The notes: generated by a model from the sequence alone, not told the origin. A DNA stretch of 64,000 bases from Hoylesella saccharolytica JCM 17484 (GCF_000614205.1 NZ_BAKN01000001.1:310001-374000), one strand, 5' to 3'. Numbered from the stretch's first letter, positions 29,824 through 38,689 are shown. Program-made: numbers and translations.

Positions 29824-30435
29824 TTACCGCAGGTCTACTACTTCAGCAGTTGGAAAATCTTTAGATTGAAAGGTAAAAATACGGTCGGCCAACTTTTGGT
29901 TTTTAAAATTAGACACTGTAATGGTGGTCCATTCGCCACCCCGTTTCATTTTTACCTGTTTGGGTTTATAAGTCGACCGGTTAATCAATATATATACTTC
30001 GGCAATCGATTGCTTAGTGCTTTGAGCCTTCATATGTACCTGATAATCGGCTCCAACGGTCTTTAATGCAAGGTTATAACCGCTTTTATACAGATTGATA
30101 AAGGTGTAAGGGTTCATCGCCATCTGCTGTGCGGGGTTGGGCGTACTGATGTTTACCTCGTTGGTAGATGTGAGATAGCTCCATTGGGTTTTGCCGTTGT
30201 ACCACATAATGGCCTTAGAAGTGTGTGCATAAAACTTGTTCCCTTTAATGGATAAAGTGCCGCTTGTAGTGCCCAACTTCTTATTTGATATTTTAAAATC
30301 GGCCGTGGCACCATTTTTACTACCCACAATGGCAGCCGTTTTGTCTAATACTTTGCGCGCATTGGTGGCTGTTTGTGCGTTACATACAATAGCGATGCAC
30401 AGCAAAAGAGCTGTTATAAAAAAAGTCTTTTTCAT
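29824..30435 (-). CDS. LolA-like outer-membrane lipoprotein carrier
   Basis: 203 residues from the second Met (MKKTFFITALLLCIAIVCNAQ), which gives a clean signal peptide. The mature part is the LolA beta fold: GATADFKISNKKLGTTSGTLSIKGNKFYAHT and MWYNGKTQWSYLTSTNEVNIS, followed by YKPKQVKMKRGGEWTTITVSNFKNQK. LolA carries lipoproteins across the periplasm to the outer membrane. It lies directly downstream of ftsK, an arrangement also seen in Gammaproteobacteria, which supports the assignment. Confidence 0.88.
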   Translation of the reverse strand: MKKTFFITALLLCIAIVCNAQTATNARKVLDKTAAIVGSKNGATADFKISNKKLGTTSGTLSIKGNKFYAHTSKAIMWYNGKTQWSYLTSTNEVNISTPNPAQQMAMNPYTFINLYKSGYNLALKTVGADYQVHMKAQSTKQSIAEVYILINRSTYKPKQVKMKRGGEWTTITVSNFKNQKLADRIFTFQSKDFPTAEVVDLR

Positions 30436-30462
30436 CATTGTAATAGTCAGCTATGCCTTTAT

Positions 30463-32907
30463 TTAATTCCTGTTGCGCAGTTGTGACAATAGCACATTCA
30501 GCGAATTCTCGTCTGTAATCAATACGTCGCGAGGTTTACTTCCCTGTGCAACCCCCACGATACCTGCCATTTCGAGCTGGTCCATCAATCGTCCCGCGCG
30601 GTTATAACCTATCGAAAAGCGGCGCTGAATCATACTTGTAGAGCCTTGTTGTGTGGTAACAATGGCGTGAGCAGCCTCTTCAAAGAACGGATCCAGGTTG
30701 TTCAGGTCGGTTGAACCGTTACCTATCATGCCGCTATCATCTGGCGTAGGCTCGGGCAAAGGCATTGGTTCAATAGGGCCGGGCTGATTGGCAATGTAGT
30801 GATTGATGTCTTCTACCTCCGGTGTATCTACGAAAGCGCATTGTACACGCACAGGTTCGTTGCCGTTAAGAAACAGCATATCGCCTCTACCAATAAGCTG
30901 ATTAGCACCGGGACGGTCGAGAATGGTACGCGAATCAATCATTGCGCTGACCTTAAAGGCCATTCTACCGGGGAAGTTGGCTTTGATATTACCTGTGATA
31001 ATCGTTGTTGTGGGGCGCTGAGTAGCTATCACCATGTGAATACCTACTGCACGTGCCAACTGTGCAATACGTGCAATGGGCAGCTCAATTTCTTTTCCTG
31101 CGGTCATAATTAAATCGCCAAATTCGTCGATAATCACAACGATGTAAGGCATATATTCGTGCCCTTTGGTAAGATTAAGCTTATGGTTGATATACTTTTC
31201 GTTATATTCCTTGACGTTTCTTGCGCCTGCAGCTTTCAATAAGTCATAGCGACTGTCCATCAATTTACAAAGACTGTTCAGCGTTCGTACCACCTTTGTT
31301 ACATCGGTTATGATGGGTTCTTCATCGTCATCGGGAACTTTTGCGAGGAAATGATTGGCTATCGGTGCGTAAATACTAAACTCAACCTTCTTCGGGTCGA
31401 TAAGAACGAGCTTCAGTTCGTTAGGATGTTTCTTGTAAAGTAACGAGGTAATAATGGCGTTAAGACCAACAGATTTACCCTGACCGGTTGCACCGGCAAC
31501 AAGCAAGTGAGGTATTTTTGCCAAGTCAACCATAAATACTTCGTTGGTAATTGTTTTGCCCAGAGCAATGGGTAAATCCATTTTTGTTTCCTGAAATTTT
31601 CTCGAATTGAGAATACTTTCCATCGAAACAATGTTCGGTTTGTTGTTCGGAACCTCAATGCCGATAGTTCCTTTGCCCGGAATAGGTGCTATAATACGTA
31701 TTCCCAGTGCAGCCAAACTGAGCGCAATGTCGTCTTCCAAGTTCCTGATTTTATTGATACGAACCCCCTCTGCAGGTGTTATTTCGTATAAAGTAATGGT
31801 CGGACCGACAGTTGCTTTTATCTCGCGAATCTCTACTCCGAAACTGTTTAATACCTCAACGATGCGTTTATTGTTAGCTTTTATTTCGTCCATGTCCACA
31901 TACGGCTTACCGTCTGTGTCATATTTTTTCAACAAATCGAGCGTGGGATATTTGTAAGAGAGAAACGGTTCCAATGGGTTGATAGGCGTATTGAGCACCT
32001 CTGCCGCTGTAAGCATTGAGTTGGTTGCCGTTTCTTCTTCGTCAGGCACTTCCACAGTTAGGGTATCTTCGGGTTGATGCGAAAGATTTGGGCCACCCGG
32101 AGCTAAAGAATGAAGTGGGTTTTGTTGTGTATGGAGGTCGTCTTTAGCTGAGTTGAAAGGGCTTTCTTCATTCGGTTGAGCAGCCGTTATCGGTTCGTGT
32201 ACAATCTCAATATCATCCTCATCGGTGGCGGGAGTAATCTTTGCATCGGTGTTGGTAATGCTAAACTTTATCTTGCTGGTGAGGTATTTCAGCGGATTTA
32301 GTGCTTTGCGAACAATCACTATTGTTTCTGCACTAAGATAGGTAAGGTATGCCAAGGCTACAAAAAACAGCAAAACAACAAGTCCAGGAGGACCGATGAT
32401 GTTCTCGATACGTTGTACACAGTACAGTCCATGATAGCCACCGGGATTAAATATCTTATCGCTCATCAGCGGTGAAAGAAACTTTGCGAAAGTAATCGAT
32501 GTCCATATCATAATTAAGGACATAGAAAAGAAATACTTCCATAAGTTTAGTTTGTAGGTGCGCATCAGTTGCAGACCAACCATAAAGATAAAAGGAGGAA
32601 TGAGAAAAGCCGATAAACCGAAGTTAATCGTGATGAGCTGATAAGCCAATAAAGCGCCTATTGACCCGCAATAATTGGCAAATTCCTTATCGGTATTTAT
32701 CCATTCGCCCGGTCTGAGGTCTTCCAATATACTTTGATCTGCTTGTCCTGTATTGAAAAAAGAAACCATAGCTATGACCAGATACACAGCTATGAATAAC
32801 AGAACTAAACCGAGAAGAAAGTTTATTTTTTCGTTACTGAATATGTTTTTAAAACCAATCGCTTCGCCGATAGTTTTCGGTTTGCGCTCTGATTTCTTTC
32901 TAACCAT
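30463..32907 (-). CDS. ftsK: DNA translocase FtsK/SpoIIIE
   Basis: 814 residues. Four N-terminal membrane segments (about 28-200) are followed by an acidic linker (about 225-330), then the alpha/beta motor domain. Walker A is GATGQGKSVGLNA (about 475), Walker B YIVVIIDEFGD (about 600). The C-terminal winged-helix gamma domain (QRRFSIGYNRAGRLMDQLE) recognises polar KOPS-type sequences and meets XerC/D at dif. A xer gene is at 52070. First gene of a ftsK-lolA-DUF5687 unit. Confidence 0.97.
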   Translation of the reverse strand: MVRKKSERKPKTIGEAIGFKNIFSNEKINFLLGLVLLFIAVYLVIAMVSFFNTGQADQSILEDLRPGEWINTDKEFANYCGSIGALLAYQLITINFGLSAFLIPPFIFMVGLQLMRTYKLNLWKYFFSMSLIMIWTSITFAKFLSPLMSDKIFNPGGYHGLYCVQRIENIIGPPGLVVLLFFVALAYLTYLSAETIVIVRKALNPLKYLTSKIKFSITNTDAKITPATDEDDIEIVHEPITAAQPNEESPFNSAKDDLHTQQNPLHSLAPGGPNLSHQPEDTLTVEVPDEEETATNSMLTAAEVLNTPINPLEPFLSYKYPTLDLLKKYDTDGKPYVDMDEIKANNKRIVEVLNSFGVEIREIKATVGPTITLYEITPAEGVRINKIRNLEDDIALSLAALGIRIIAPIPGKGTIGIEVPNNKPNIVSMESILNSRKFQETKMDLPIALGKTITNEVFMVDLAKIPHLLVAGATGQGKSVGLNAIITSLLYKKHPNELKLVLIDPKKVEFSIYAPIANHFLAKVPDDDEEPIITDVTKVVRTLNSLCKLMDSRYDLLKAAGARNVKEYNEKYINHKLNLTKGHEYMPYIVVIIDEFGDLIMTAGKEIELPIARIAQLARAVGIHMVIATQRPTTTIITGNIKANFPGRMAFKVSAMIDSRTILDRPGANQLIGRGDMLFLNGNEPVRVQCAFVDTPEVEDINHYIANQPGPIEPMPLPEPTPDDSGMIGNGSTDLNNLDPFFEEAAHAIVTTQQGSTSMIQRRFSIGYNRAGRLMDQLEMAGIVGVAQGSKPRDVLITDENSLNVLLSQLRNRN

Positions 32908-32933
32908 CTGTTTCTTTCTCTTATAATAAACTG

Positions 32934-32941
32934 CAAAATTA
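32934..32941 (-). promoter_or_regulatory. Promoter -7 box of ftsK
   Basis: Reads TAATTTTG on the minus strand, 26 bases upstream of the start codon. Confidence 0.65.
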
Positions 32942-32984
32942 GCGTAAAAAACTAAGAACGACCTACAAAGTCGTAACTTTTTTC

Positions 32985-32992
32985 TAATTTTG
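32985..32992 (+). promoter_or_regulatory. Promoter -7 box of the DEDD exonuclease gene
   Basis: TAATTTTG followed by CAACATG, 22 bases upstream of the start at 33015; divergent from the ftsK promoter. Confidence 0.65.
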
Positions 32993-33014
32993 CAACATGT
33001 TATAACAAGTCAAA

Positions 33015-33653
33015 ATGAAAAAGATTATTTATAATAAATTTGACAAAAAAGCCATAACAGAATTACCTCTTTTAAACTTTCCAGGAAAGATTATTGTCAT
33101 CGTAAGCGAAGGAGAAGCAGAAAGAGCTGTCGATTACCTTCTTTCAAGTGATATTTTAGGCATTGATACTGAAACCAGACCCTCATTCAGAAAAGGCGAA
33201 ACGCATAAAGTTTCACTGTTGCAAGTTGCTACACGAACAACCTGTTTCTTGTTCCGTTTAAATTATATAGGCATCACCCCCGCCATACTTCGATTGTTAG
33301 AAAACCGCGAAGTGCCTATGGTGGGACTCTCTTTGCACGATGATATCCTTTCGCTTCGCAAGCGAACGGAGTTTAAACCGGGAATGTTTATCGACCTGCA
33401 AAATATTGTTGGCGATATAGGCATCGAAGATTTAAGTCTTCAAAAGCTGTATGCCAACCTTTTTCATCAAAAAATCAGCAAGCGACAACGGCTTACCAAT
33501 TGGGACTCGGATGTGCTTAATGATAAGCAAAAGGCGTATGCGGCATTGGATGCGTGGGCTTGTATTAACCTGTACGAAGAGATATGCCGCCTCAAAAACA
33601 GTAAAGACTATTGTCTTACCATTAGCAAAGAAACTGAAAAAGACATTATATAA
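33015..33653 (+). CDS. 3'-5' exonuclease, DEDD (RNase D-like) family
   Basis: 212 residues, a single exonuclease domain. Exo I: ILGIDTETRPSF with the D-x-E pair (about 51-53). Exo II: GLSLHDDILSL with Asp (about 111). Exo III: YAALDAWACINLYE with Tyr and Asp of the DEDDy type (about 175-180). There is no HRDC domain, so it is not a full RNase D. Substrate (RNA or DNA) cannot be told from sequence. It is followed after 11 bases by the methyltransferase gene and probably co-transcribed. Confidence 0.88.
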   Translation: MKKIIYNKFDKKAITELPLLNFPGKIIVIVSEGEAERAVDYLLSSDILGIDTETRPSFRKGETHKVSLLQVATRTTCFLFRLNYIGITPAILRLLENREVPMVGLSLHDDILSLRKRTEFKPGMFIDLQNIVGDIGIEDLSLQKLYANLFHQKISKRQRLTNWDSDVLNDKQKAYAALDAWACINLYEEICRLKNSKDYCLTISKETEKDII

Positions 33654-33664
33654 ACATCTGTTAT

Positions 33665-34852
33665 ATGTATAGAAAGGTTTACCTAAAGCAGGGTAAAGAA
33701 GAAAGTTTAAAGCGTTTTCATCCGTGGATATTCTCCGGAGCGATACAAACCATTGAAGGAAAGGATGATATAGAAGAAGGAGAGACGGTAAGAGTGTTGA
33801 CCTCCGGAGGCGAATTTATTGCTGTTGGGCATTATCAAATAGGCTCTATCGCTATCCGGGTTTTATCTTTCGACGATGTGGAAATCGATGAAAGCTTTTG
33901 GGAAAACAGAATATTATCGGCACTTCAGGTACGTATTTCCATCGGTATAGCAGATAATTTGCAGAATGATACCTACCGTTTAATACACGGCGAGGGCGAT
34001 AATCTGCCGGGATTAATTGTTGATTGTTATGGAAAAACAGCTGTTATGCAGGCACATAGCGTAGGAATGCACGTGGTGCGAATGGCTGTTTGCCATGCGC
34101 TTGTCAAGGTGATGGGGGCGCGAATTGAGCATATTTACTATAAAAGTGATACTACACTGCCCTTTAAAGCTGAACTTGGACAAGAAAACGGCTTTATTTT
34201 TGGTGGCAGCGAGGATAATATTGGCAAAGAGAATAATCTGCTTTTCCATGTTGATTGGTTAAAGGGGCAGAAGACAGGGTTCTTCATCGACCAACGCGAT
34301 AACCGCTCTTTGCTCGAGAAATACGCACGGGGCAGAAGCGTGCTGAATATGTTTTGCTATACGGGAGGCTTCTCTGTGTATGCCATGAGAGGGCAAGCTG
34401 CATTGGTACATTCGGTAGATAGCAGTGCAAAAGCCATCGAACTGACCAATCGAAACATAGCACTTAACTTTCCTGATGACAGCCGTCACGAGGCATTTTG
34501 TGAAGATGCGTTCAAGTTTCTCGATGCCAACGAGAACAAATACGACCTCATTGTGCTTGATCCACCTGCGTTTGCAAAGCATAGAAGTGCCCTTCACAAC
34601 GCTCTAAAAGGTTACACCCGGCTTAATATCAAAGGCTTTTCGTGCATCAAGTCGGGTGGTATTCTCTTTACTTTCAGTTGCAGTCAGATTGTTACCAAAG
34701 AGCATTTTCGCAATGCTGTCTTTACTGCGGCAGCGCAAGCAGGACGTAAAGTGCGCATTCTTCATCAGCTTCACCAGCCTGCCGACCATCCTATTAACAT
34801 CTATCATCCTGAGGGAGAGTATCTAAAAGGATTGGTTTTATACGTTGAATAG
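33665..34852 (+). CDS. Class I SAM-dependent rRNA methyltransferase (RlmI-like)
   Basis: 395 residues. N-terminal PUA domain (YLKQGKEESLKRFHPWIFSGAI; GHYQIGSIAIRVLS), a central beta domain (LPGLIVDCYGKTAVMQ), then a Rossmann methyltransferase domain: KTGFFIDQRDNR, motif I VLNMFCYTGGFSVYAM (about 225), motif IV LDPPAFAKHR (about 300). In E. coli RlmI makes m5C1962 in 23S rRNA; the fold and length match, but the catalytic Cys region (FSCSQIVTKEHF) is the only further support. Second gene after the DEDD exonuclease. Confidence 0.9.
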   Translation: MYRKVYLKQGKEESLKRFHPWIFSGAIQTIEGKDDIEEGETVRVLTSGGEFIAVGHYQIGSIAIRVLSFDDVEIDESFWENRILSALQVRISIGIADNLQNDTYRLIHGEGDNLPGLIVDCYGKTAVMQAHSVGMHVVRMAVCHALVKVMGARIEHIYYKSDTTLPFKAELGQENGFIFGGSEDNIGKENNLLFHVDWLKGQKTGFFIDQRDNRSLLEKYARGRSVLNMFCYTGGFSVYAMRGQAALVHSVDSSAKAIELTNRNIALNFPDDSRHEAFCEDAFKFLDANENKYDLIVLDPPAFAKHRSALHNALKGYTRLNIKGFSCIKSGGILFTFSCSQIVTKEHFRNAVFTAAAQAGRKVRILHQLHQPADHPINIYHPEGEYLKGLVLYVE

Positions 34853-34882
34853 CGATATAAAACGACTTGTCGATAGACAAAC

Positions 34883-34908
34883 AACACTCCCTCGGGTGTT
34901 TATTTCTT
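34883..34908 (+). terminator. Weak terminator after the methyltransferase gene
   Basis: AACAC...GTGTT stem (34883-34900) with a CCCTCGGG centre, followed by TATTTCTTT. 30 bases after the stop. Confidence 0.5.
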
Positions 34909-34960
34909 TATATATTTAAGGTATAAAACAAATTCAATTCCGTCTTATCAATCCGAGAGC

Positions 34961-36330
34961 ATGAAGATAGAAACCATCGTAAAAGCCTTTATTGCCCAAC
35001 ACCGGTTGCTCGACCAGCGCAAAAAATACCTTGTGGCGTTGTCGGGTGGAGCCGATAGCGTGGCGTTGTTGCTGCTGCTTTCGGGTATGGGGTATGATGT
35101 TGAGGCGGCTCATTGCAATTTCAAACTGCGCGGAAAGGAGTCGGATCGTGACGAATTTTTCTGTCAATCGCTTTGCCAAAAGCTGCAAATCCCCTTTCAT
35201 ACCATTCATTTCGATACCCTTTCTTACGCCGAACTGCATAAAATAAGCATTGAGATGGCCGCCCGAGAGCTACGCTATCGTTATTTTGAAAACCTGCGCA
35301 AAGACCTCGATATGGAAGGTATCTGTGTGGCTCATCACAATGATGATAACGTCGAAACGCTCCTTATCAATCTTATTAGAGGAACCGGTTTCAACGGATT
35401 AACGGGAATGTTGCCTCAAAACAACCGCATATTGCGCCCTTTGCTATGTATCAACAGAAGCGATATTGAGCTTTATCTGGAGCGGAAAAAGCAGGATTAT
35501 GTTACCGACAGTACCAATTTAACGACAGATTTTACGCGAAATAAAATTCGATTAGAACTTATACCGTTGCTCCAACAAATCAATTCGGCGGCAGTGTGCA
35601 ATATTTCCAAGACGATAACCCGATTAAACGAGGCTTCAAAGCTGCTCAATATCACGCTCGAAACACTTTCGACGCAGCTTGTGAACCGTGTGCTTTTACA
35701 TGGAACACAACGCACATCCGTTTCCATCAACGCCCTTTTGCAAACCCCTTCGCCCGAGTATGTGCTCTTTTACATCATCCAACCGTTTGGGTTTACACCT
35801 GCGCAAGTAGAGCAAATTGCATCTCATCTGCACGCTCACACCGGTAAACACTGGGTGTCTGCTACGCATACGCTCGTCATTGATCGTGGAATGCTGCTCA
35901 TCGAACCCACGCTTACGCCTGAAGAGCTGAGCCGCGAGATGCGCATTCCTGAAGAAGGGGTTTATGTTTTTGCATCCCACAGAACCTTTCGGTTTACTTC
36001 GGGTATCATCGAAGCCGGCTTTGCGCCCGGCAAACAGCCTCATCTTGTTCATTTAGACAAAGCGAAAGTGGCCTTTCCGCTTATCCTTCGACATCTGCAC
36101 ACGGGCGATCGGTTTGTTCCTTTCGGCATGAATGCTCCCGATTAATCAGCGATTACCTCACCGACCGTAAACGTTCGTTCTTCGATAAGCAGCATCAGCT
36201 GGTGCTTACCGATGCCCACAACCGCATACTTTGGCTGGTTGGCGAGCGCACCGACAATCGTTTTCGCATTGAAAACAATAGTAAAGTCTATTTGCAAATA
36301 GAGGTTTCGCTCTCATCTGTTCAGTATTGA
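34961..36330 (+). CDS. tilS: tRNA(Ile)-lysidine synthase, one frameshift as sequenced
   Basis: Modifies C34 of tRNA-Ile(CAU) to lysidine with ATP and lysine; essential in bacteria. The PP-loop SGGADS is at residues 28-33 (VALSGGADSVALLLLLS); HHNDDNVETLLINL and RTKIRL-like FTRNKIRLELIPLL follow. As sequenced the frame stops at 36145 after PFGMNAPD. Restoring one G (GGC-TCC near 36135) gives GMNGSRLISDYLTDRKRSFF and the rest of the TilS C-terminal domain (LWLVGERTDNRFRI) to the stop at 36328-36330, about 456 residues, normal for the family. The corrected end overlaps the stop of hipT on the other strand by 18 bases. Loss of an essential gene's end points to sequence error. Confidence 0.92.
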
Positions 36331-37266
36331 CAAACGATTTTCCAGCAGTTTTATATACTCTTCCTGCAGATTGAGCGGCAGAAAACTCTTACGAATGAAA
36401 TGCTTCCATCGTTCTGCTGCATTTATAAAACGTGTGAATATATTTCCACAAACCTTCTGATTTAATCCCGATTGATACATAGCGCTTTGAAAATCGCTTT
36501 TTTTAATGTTGCGTTTTTTACCACATAAGGTTAAAGCCAGCTCTTCCGGGTCTGTCGGAATAATTAATAAGGTAGACAAAAGGTCGTAAGCCGGAGCCAG
36601 TGTATAGGTTACATCGTCTGTAGATAACAAAGAAAAATTTTTCAGATGCATATCCGAATTACCCACAATCCATGAGAAAACAACCCGTTCCCAATAGTTT
36701 ACCACATCGAGTTGGGGTACCGAACTGTATTGCGATATAAGCTTAGCTATTCGCTCGTACGAACTTTTATACTTATCCTCTGTTAAGCGTTCTGCCAATT
36801 GACACATATCTTCCATTGCCCATTTCTCGCCTTTTGCTGTTCGGTCTATGCGTCTGGTGATGTAGCAAAGTTCGCCATCGGCAAGAGGAATAAGCGCATG
36901 AGGAACGGTTTTTATTCTTACTTCTTCTGCCAAATGCATGGTTAGATCTTCCAATTCAGGCAGAAAATGGTAAGATGTTGTTTGTGGTTTTAAGATGTAT
37001 CTTCCCCAAAGTCCTACTATCGTAAAGCGTTTGGGCAACTCCTTTTTATTCTCAAAATCTATCGATAATTTAGACTGTACCCCCGTCAATGCTGTTTGAG
37101 CACGGATAACCTCAACAGCCAATTTGCTTATATCTGTGCACTTATAGGGCAATAAAGGTGCTTGTGCCGTACCAAACATCTTTTTACAACACGAGGCATG
37201 ATAATATTGTTCGCCCGCATTCAGCTCATTATAACAATACAAACATCTTTTACACATTTTCTTCAT
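36313..37266 (-). CDS. hipT: HipT-like serine/threonine kinase toxin (HipA C-terminal type)
   Basis: 317 residues. It has the HipA kinase core but lacks the N-terminal subdomain, which is encoded separately upstream. Seen: an N-terminal C-x2-C (residues 8, 11) with H23 and C26/C27, a small zinc-ribbon-like motif; the Gly-rich loop TALTGVQSKLS (58-68), whose T58/T61 occupy the place of the autophosphorylated Ser residues of HipA/HipT; the catalytic loop VGNSDMHLKNFSLL (N and D for catalysis and metal) and the metal-binding APAYDLLST. Such toxins phosphorylate aminoacyl-tRNA synthetases. It overlaps the preceding hipS gene by 17 bases. Target here unknown. Confidence 0.88.
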   Translation of the reverse strand: MKKMCKRCLYCYNELNAGEQYYHASCCKKMFGTAQAPLLPYKCTDISKLAVEVIRAQTALTGVQSKLSIDFENKKELPKRFTIVGLWGRYILKPQTTSYHFLPELEDLTMHLAEEVRIKTVPHALIPLADGELCYITRRIDRTAKGEKWAMEDMCQLAERLTEDKYKSSYERIAKLISQYSSVPQLDVVNYWERVVFSWIVGNSDMHLKNFSLLSTDDVTYTLAPAYDLLSTLLIIPTDPEELALTLCGKKRNIKKSDFQSAMYQSGLNQKVCGNIFTRFINAAERWKHFIRKSFLPLNLQEEYIKLLENRLSILNR

Positions 37267-37581
37267 CCTCCATTGATATGATGCTCACTGCACCAATACA
37301 GTCTTTACAACAAGCCAAAAGAAGCGACATTCGGTCTTTGTTGTTTATTTTCCAGTTTTGTTCAGCGATGTTCAACAGCCAACCTTCAGGTATCAATCCG
37401 TCAAAAAATGCAATCATTACACGGCTTTTATAAGGACGACGGGTTAGCGGTAGGGTTAAACTGACCGGCATAGCATCATGACTTTCAAGATATTTCCGGT
37501 CATACGCAAACGTGTATCCATCAGCATCTTCCTCAAGATGCCTGCAAACCGCTTTCTAAAATAAACCTTTGCCTGCTTCAT
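37250..37581 (-). CDS. hipS: HipS-like protein (HipA N-terminal subdomain), one frameshift as sequenced
   Basis: The start ATG at 37581 overlaps the hipB stop (ATGA). Reading from it gives MKQAKVYFRKRFAGIL, after which one base is missing (TTG-AGG near 37534, expected TTGGAGG). With it restored the protein continues EEDADGYTFAYDRKYLESHD, then MPVSLTLPL and DGLIPEGWLLNIAEQNWKI to the stop at 37250: 110 residues. This is the HipA N1 subdomain (pfam13657 type), which in three-gene HipBST systems is a separate protein that neutralises HipT. The initial part is hidden in a shorter open frame starting at 37471. Confidence 0.85.
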
Positions 37582-37799
37582 TCTTCACCCTCTTTTTGTG
37601 CTATTGCAACCGGTCCGCACTCTGTACCGAATAAATTCAGCACCTGATTGATTTTGTCTAAACGTAAGGTTTCCTTGCCTTGTTCCAACTCACGCACAAA
37701 GCGCAAGCCCACTCCCGACTTCTGCGACAAATCAATCTGCGTAAGATGATATTTCTTTCGCATCTCTTTCACATATCCGGCTATTACAGATGGTTTCAT
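37578..37799 (-). CDS. hipB: HipB-like XRE-family antitoxin/repressor
   Basis: 73 residues from ATG 37799 (MKPSVIAGYVKEMRKKYHLTQ). The frame is open to 37829, but that start overlaps the promoter box at 37827-37834 and is rejected. A single helix-turn-helix of XRE/Cro type covers residues 10-65: LTQIDLSQKSGVGLRFVRELEQGKETLRLDKI, with L-S-x-x-S-G-V and R-x-x-E-x-G-K, as in HipB. The C-terminus ends FGTECGPVAIAQKEG. First gene of the operon hipB-hipS-hipT; two dyad operators flank its promoter, so autoregulation is expected. Confidence 0.9.
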   Translation of the reverse strand: MKPSVIAGYVKEMRKKYHLTQIDLSQKSGVGLRFVRELEQGKETLRLDKINQVLNLFGTECGPVAIAQKEGEE

Positions 37800-37810
37800 A
37801 TAGACGTAAT

Positions 37811-37869
37811 TATACCTCTTCGGGTGCAAATATAAAGAATTTATTTTATATTACACCATTTCGGGTATA
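37811..37869 (-). promoter_or_regulatory. hipBST promoter with two dyad operators
   Basis: The -7 box TATATTTG (minus strand, 37834-37827) lies between two similar dyads: TATACC-TCTTC-GGGTGCA (37811-37827) at the start point, and TACACC-ATTTC-GGGTATA (37852-37869) over the -33 region. Both have the form TAyACC-N5-GGGTrnA with TTC in the centre. These are the likely HipB binding sites. Confidence 0.75.
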
Positions 37870-37982
37870 AAAAGCTGATACTTTGCGATACATATCCTGA
37901 TCGATGTACGAGTGAAGTTGAATTGAGGTGCAGGTATTTAAAATATAACGAGATAATCTGCGGTGAGACCAAAACAAATTAC

Positions 37983-37990
37983 TAAATTTG
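37983..37990 (+). promoter_or_regulatory. Promoter -7 box of the DUF6078-like gene
   Basis: TAAATTTG followed by CAACAATTTC, about 95 bases upstream of the start codon; no -33 element was recognised. Confidence 0.55.
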
Positions 37991-38083
37991 CAACAATTTC
38001 GGGCACTTATCTTACCCTCCTACCCTCTTCATCCGGCGAGGTTTTGCCCGGCGTAAACCTTATTAATAAATAAAAATACCATT

Positions 38084-38518
38084 ATGTACGAAAATTTTTC
38101 TTTCGATTTAGTGCCTGCCTGTTGGGCCGTTTGCTTCATTAACGAATGTCCGATGGCCGACCGTTGTCTGCGCCATCTGGCTGGATTACACATGCCCAAA
38201 GACACCCGTTTCGGCTTGGCAGTGTATCCAACAGCGTTGGTTGGAGGCCAATGTAGCGAGTTTAAGCAAATTCGTATCGTACACGCCGCCTACGGATTTA
38301 ATGCCCTTTTTACCGAAGTGAAGCAGAAACACGCTGCCTATTTGCGTCAAACCATAAAGAATTTTCTGGGCGGAAACGGCTCTTATTACCGCTATCATCA
38401 CGGGCAACTGTTGTTGATGCCCGAGCAACAGCAATGGATTCTCGATCTTTTTCACGAACTAGGATACACCGATAGCTTAGCGTTCGACGGCTACAAAGAC
38501 ATTTACGACTTTACCTGA
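38084..38518 (+). CDS. DUF6078-like protein
   Basis: 144 residues, no signal peptide. The N-terminal third has four Cys with spacing typical of the family as I recall it (ACWAVCFINECPMADRCLR; Cys 13, 17, 22, 28), followed by HLAGLHMPKD, FGLAVYPTAL and GGQCSEF (fifth Cys). The C-terminus has YYRYHHGQLLLMPEQQQWI. The Cys cluster could bind a metal or an Fe-S cluster. The family is Bacteroidetes-specific and unstudied. Own promoter upstream and a 22-bp dyad array downstream. Confidence 0.65.
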   Translation: MYENFSFDLVPACWAVCFINECPMADRCLRHLAGLHMPKDTRFGLAVYPTALVGGQCSEFKQIRIVHAAYGFNALFTEVKQKHAAYLRQTIKNFLGGNGSYYRYHHGQLLLMPEQQQWILDLFHELGYTDSLAFDGYKDIYDFT

Positions 38519-38567
38519 TACATTCTTTCTGCTCGCCCTTTCACATCCTTTTCTCCCCCATATCAAT

Positions 38568-38689
38568 TTACCAAAGATATTACCACTACTTGGTAATCGG
38601 TTTACCAATGGCTGGTAATCGAGTTACCGATAGTTGGTAATAAGATTACCAATGCGTGGTAATTGCGTTACCATTCGTTGGTAATTTGG
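38568..38689. repeat. 22-bp array of TTACCA-N5-TGGTAA dyads
   Basis: Five units start at 38580, 38602, 38624, 38646 and 38668, exactly 22 bases apart. Each is TTACCA (once TTACCG), five variable bases (CTACT, ATGGC, ATAGT, ATGCG, TTCGT), TGGTAA, and a five-base variable linker (TCGGT, TCGAG, TAAGA, TTGCG, TTTGG). An extra TTACCA half-site lies at 38568. The arms are conserved while the centres and linkers vary, which indicates selection on the dyad, as for a protein-binding site. Confidence 0.92.

Noticed and set aside
34961..36330. Programmed frameshifting as the cause of the broken genes
   Set aside because: The break sites lack slippery heptamers and downstream structures, lie at unrelated positions in unrelated genes, and always mean one lost base.
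37250..37471. A 73-residue stand-alone HipA fragment starting at MPVSLTLPL
   Set aside because: The 35 missing residues of the subdomain are encoded just upstream, with an ATGA overlap to hipB, once one base is restored; the short frame is a by-product of the frameshift.
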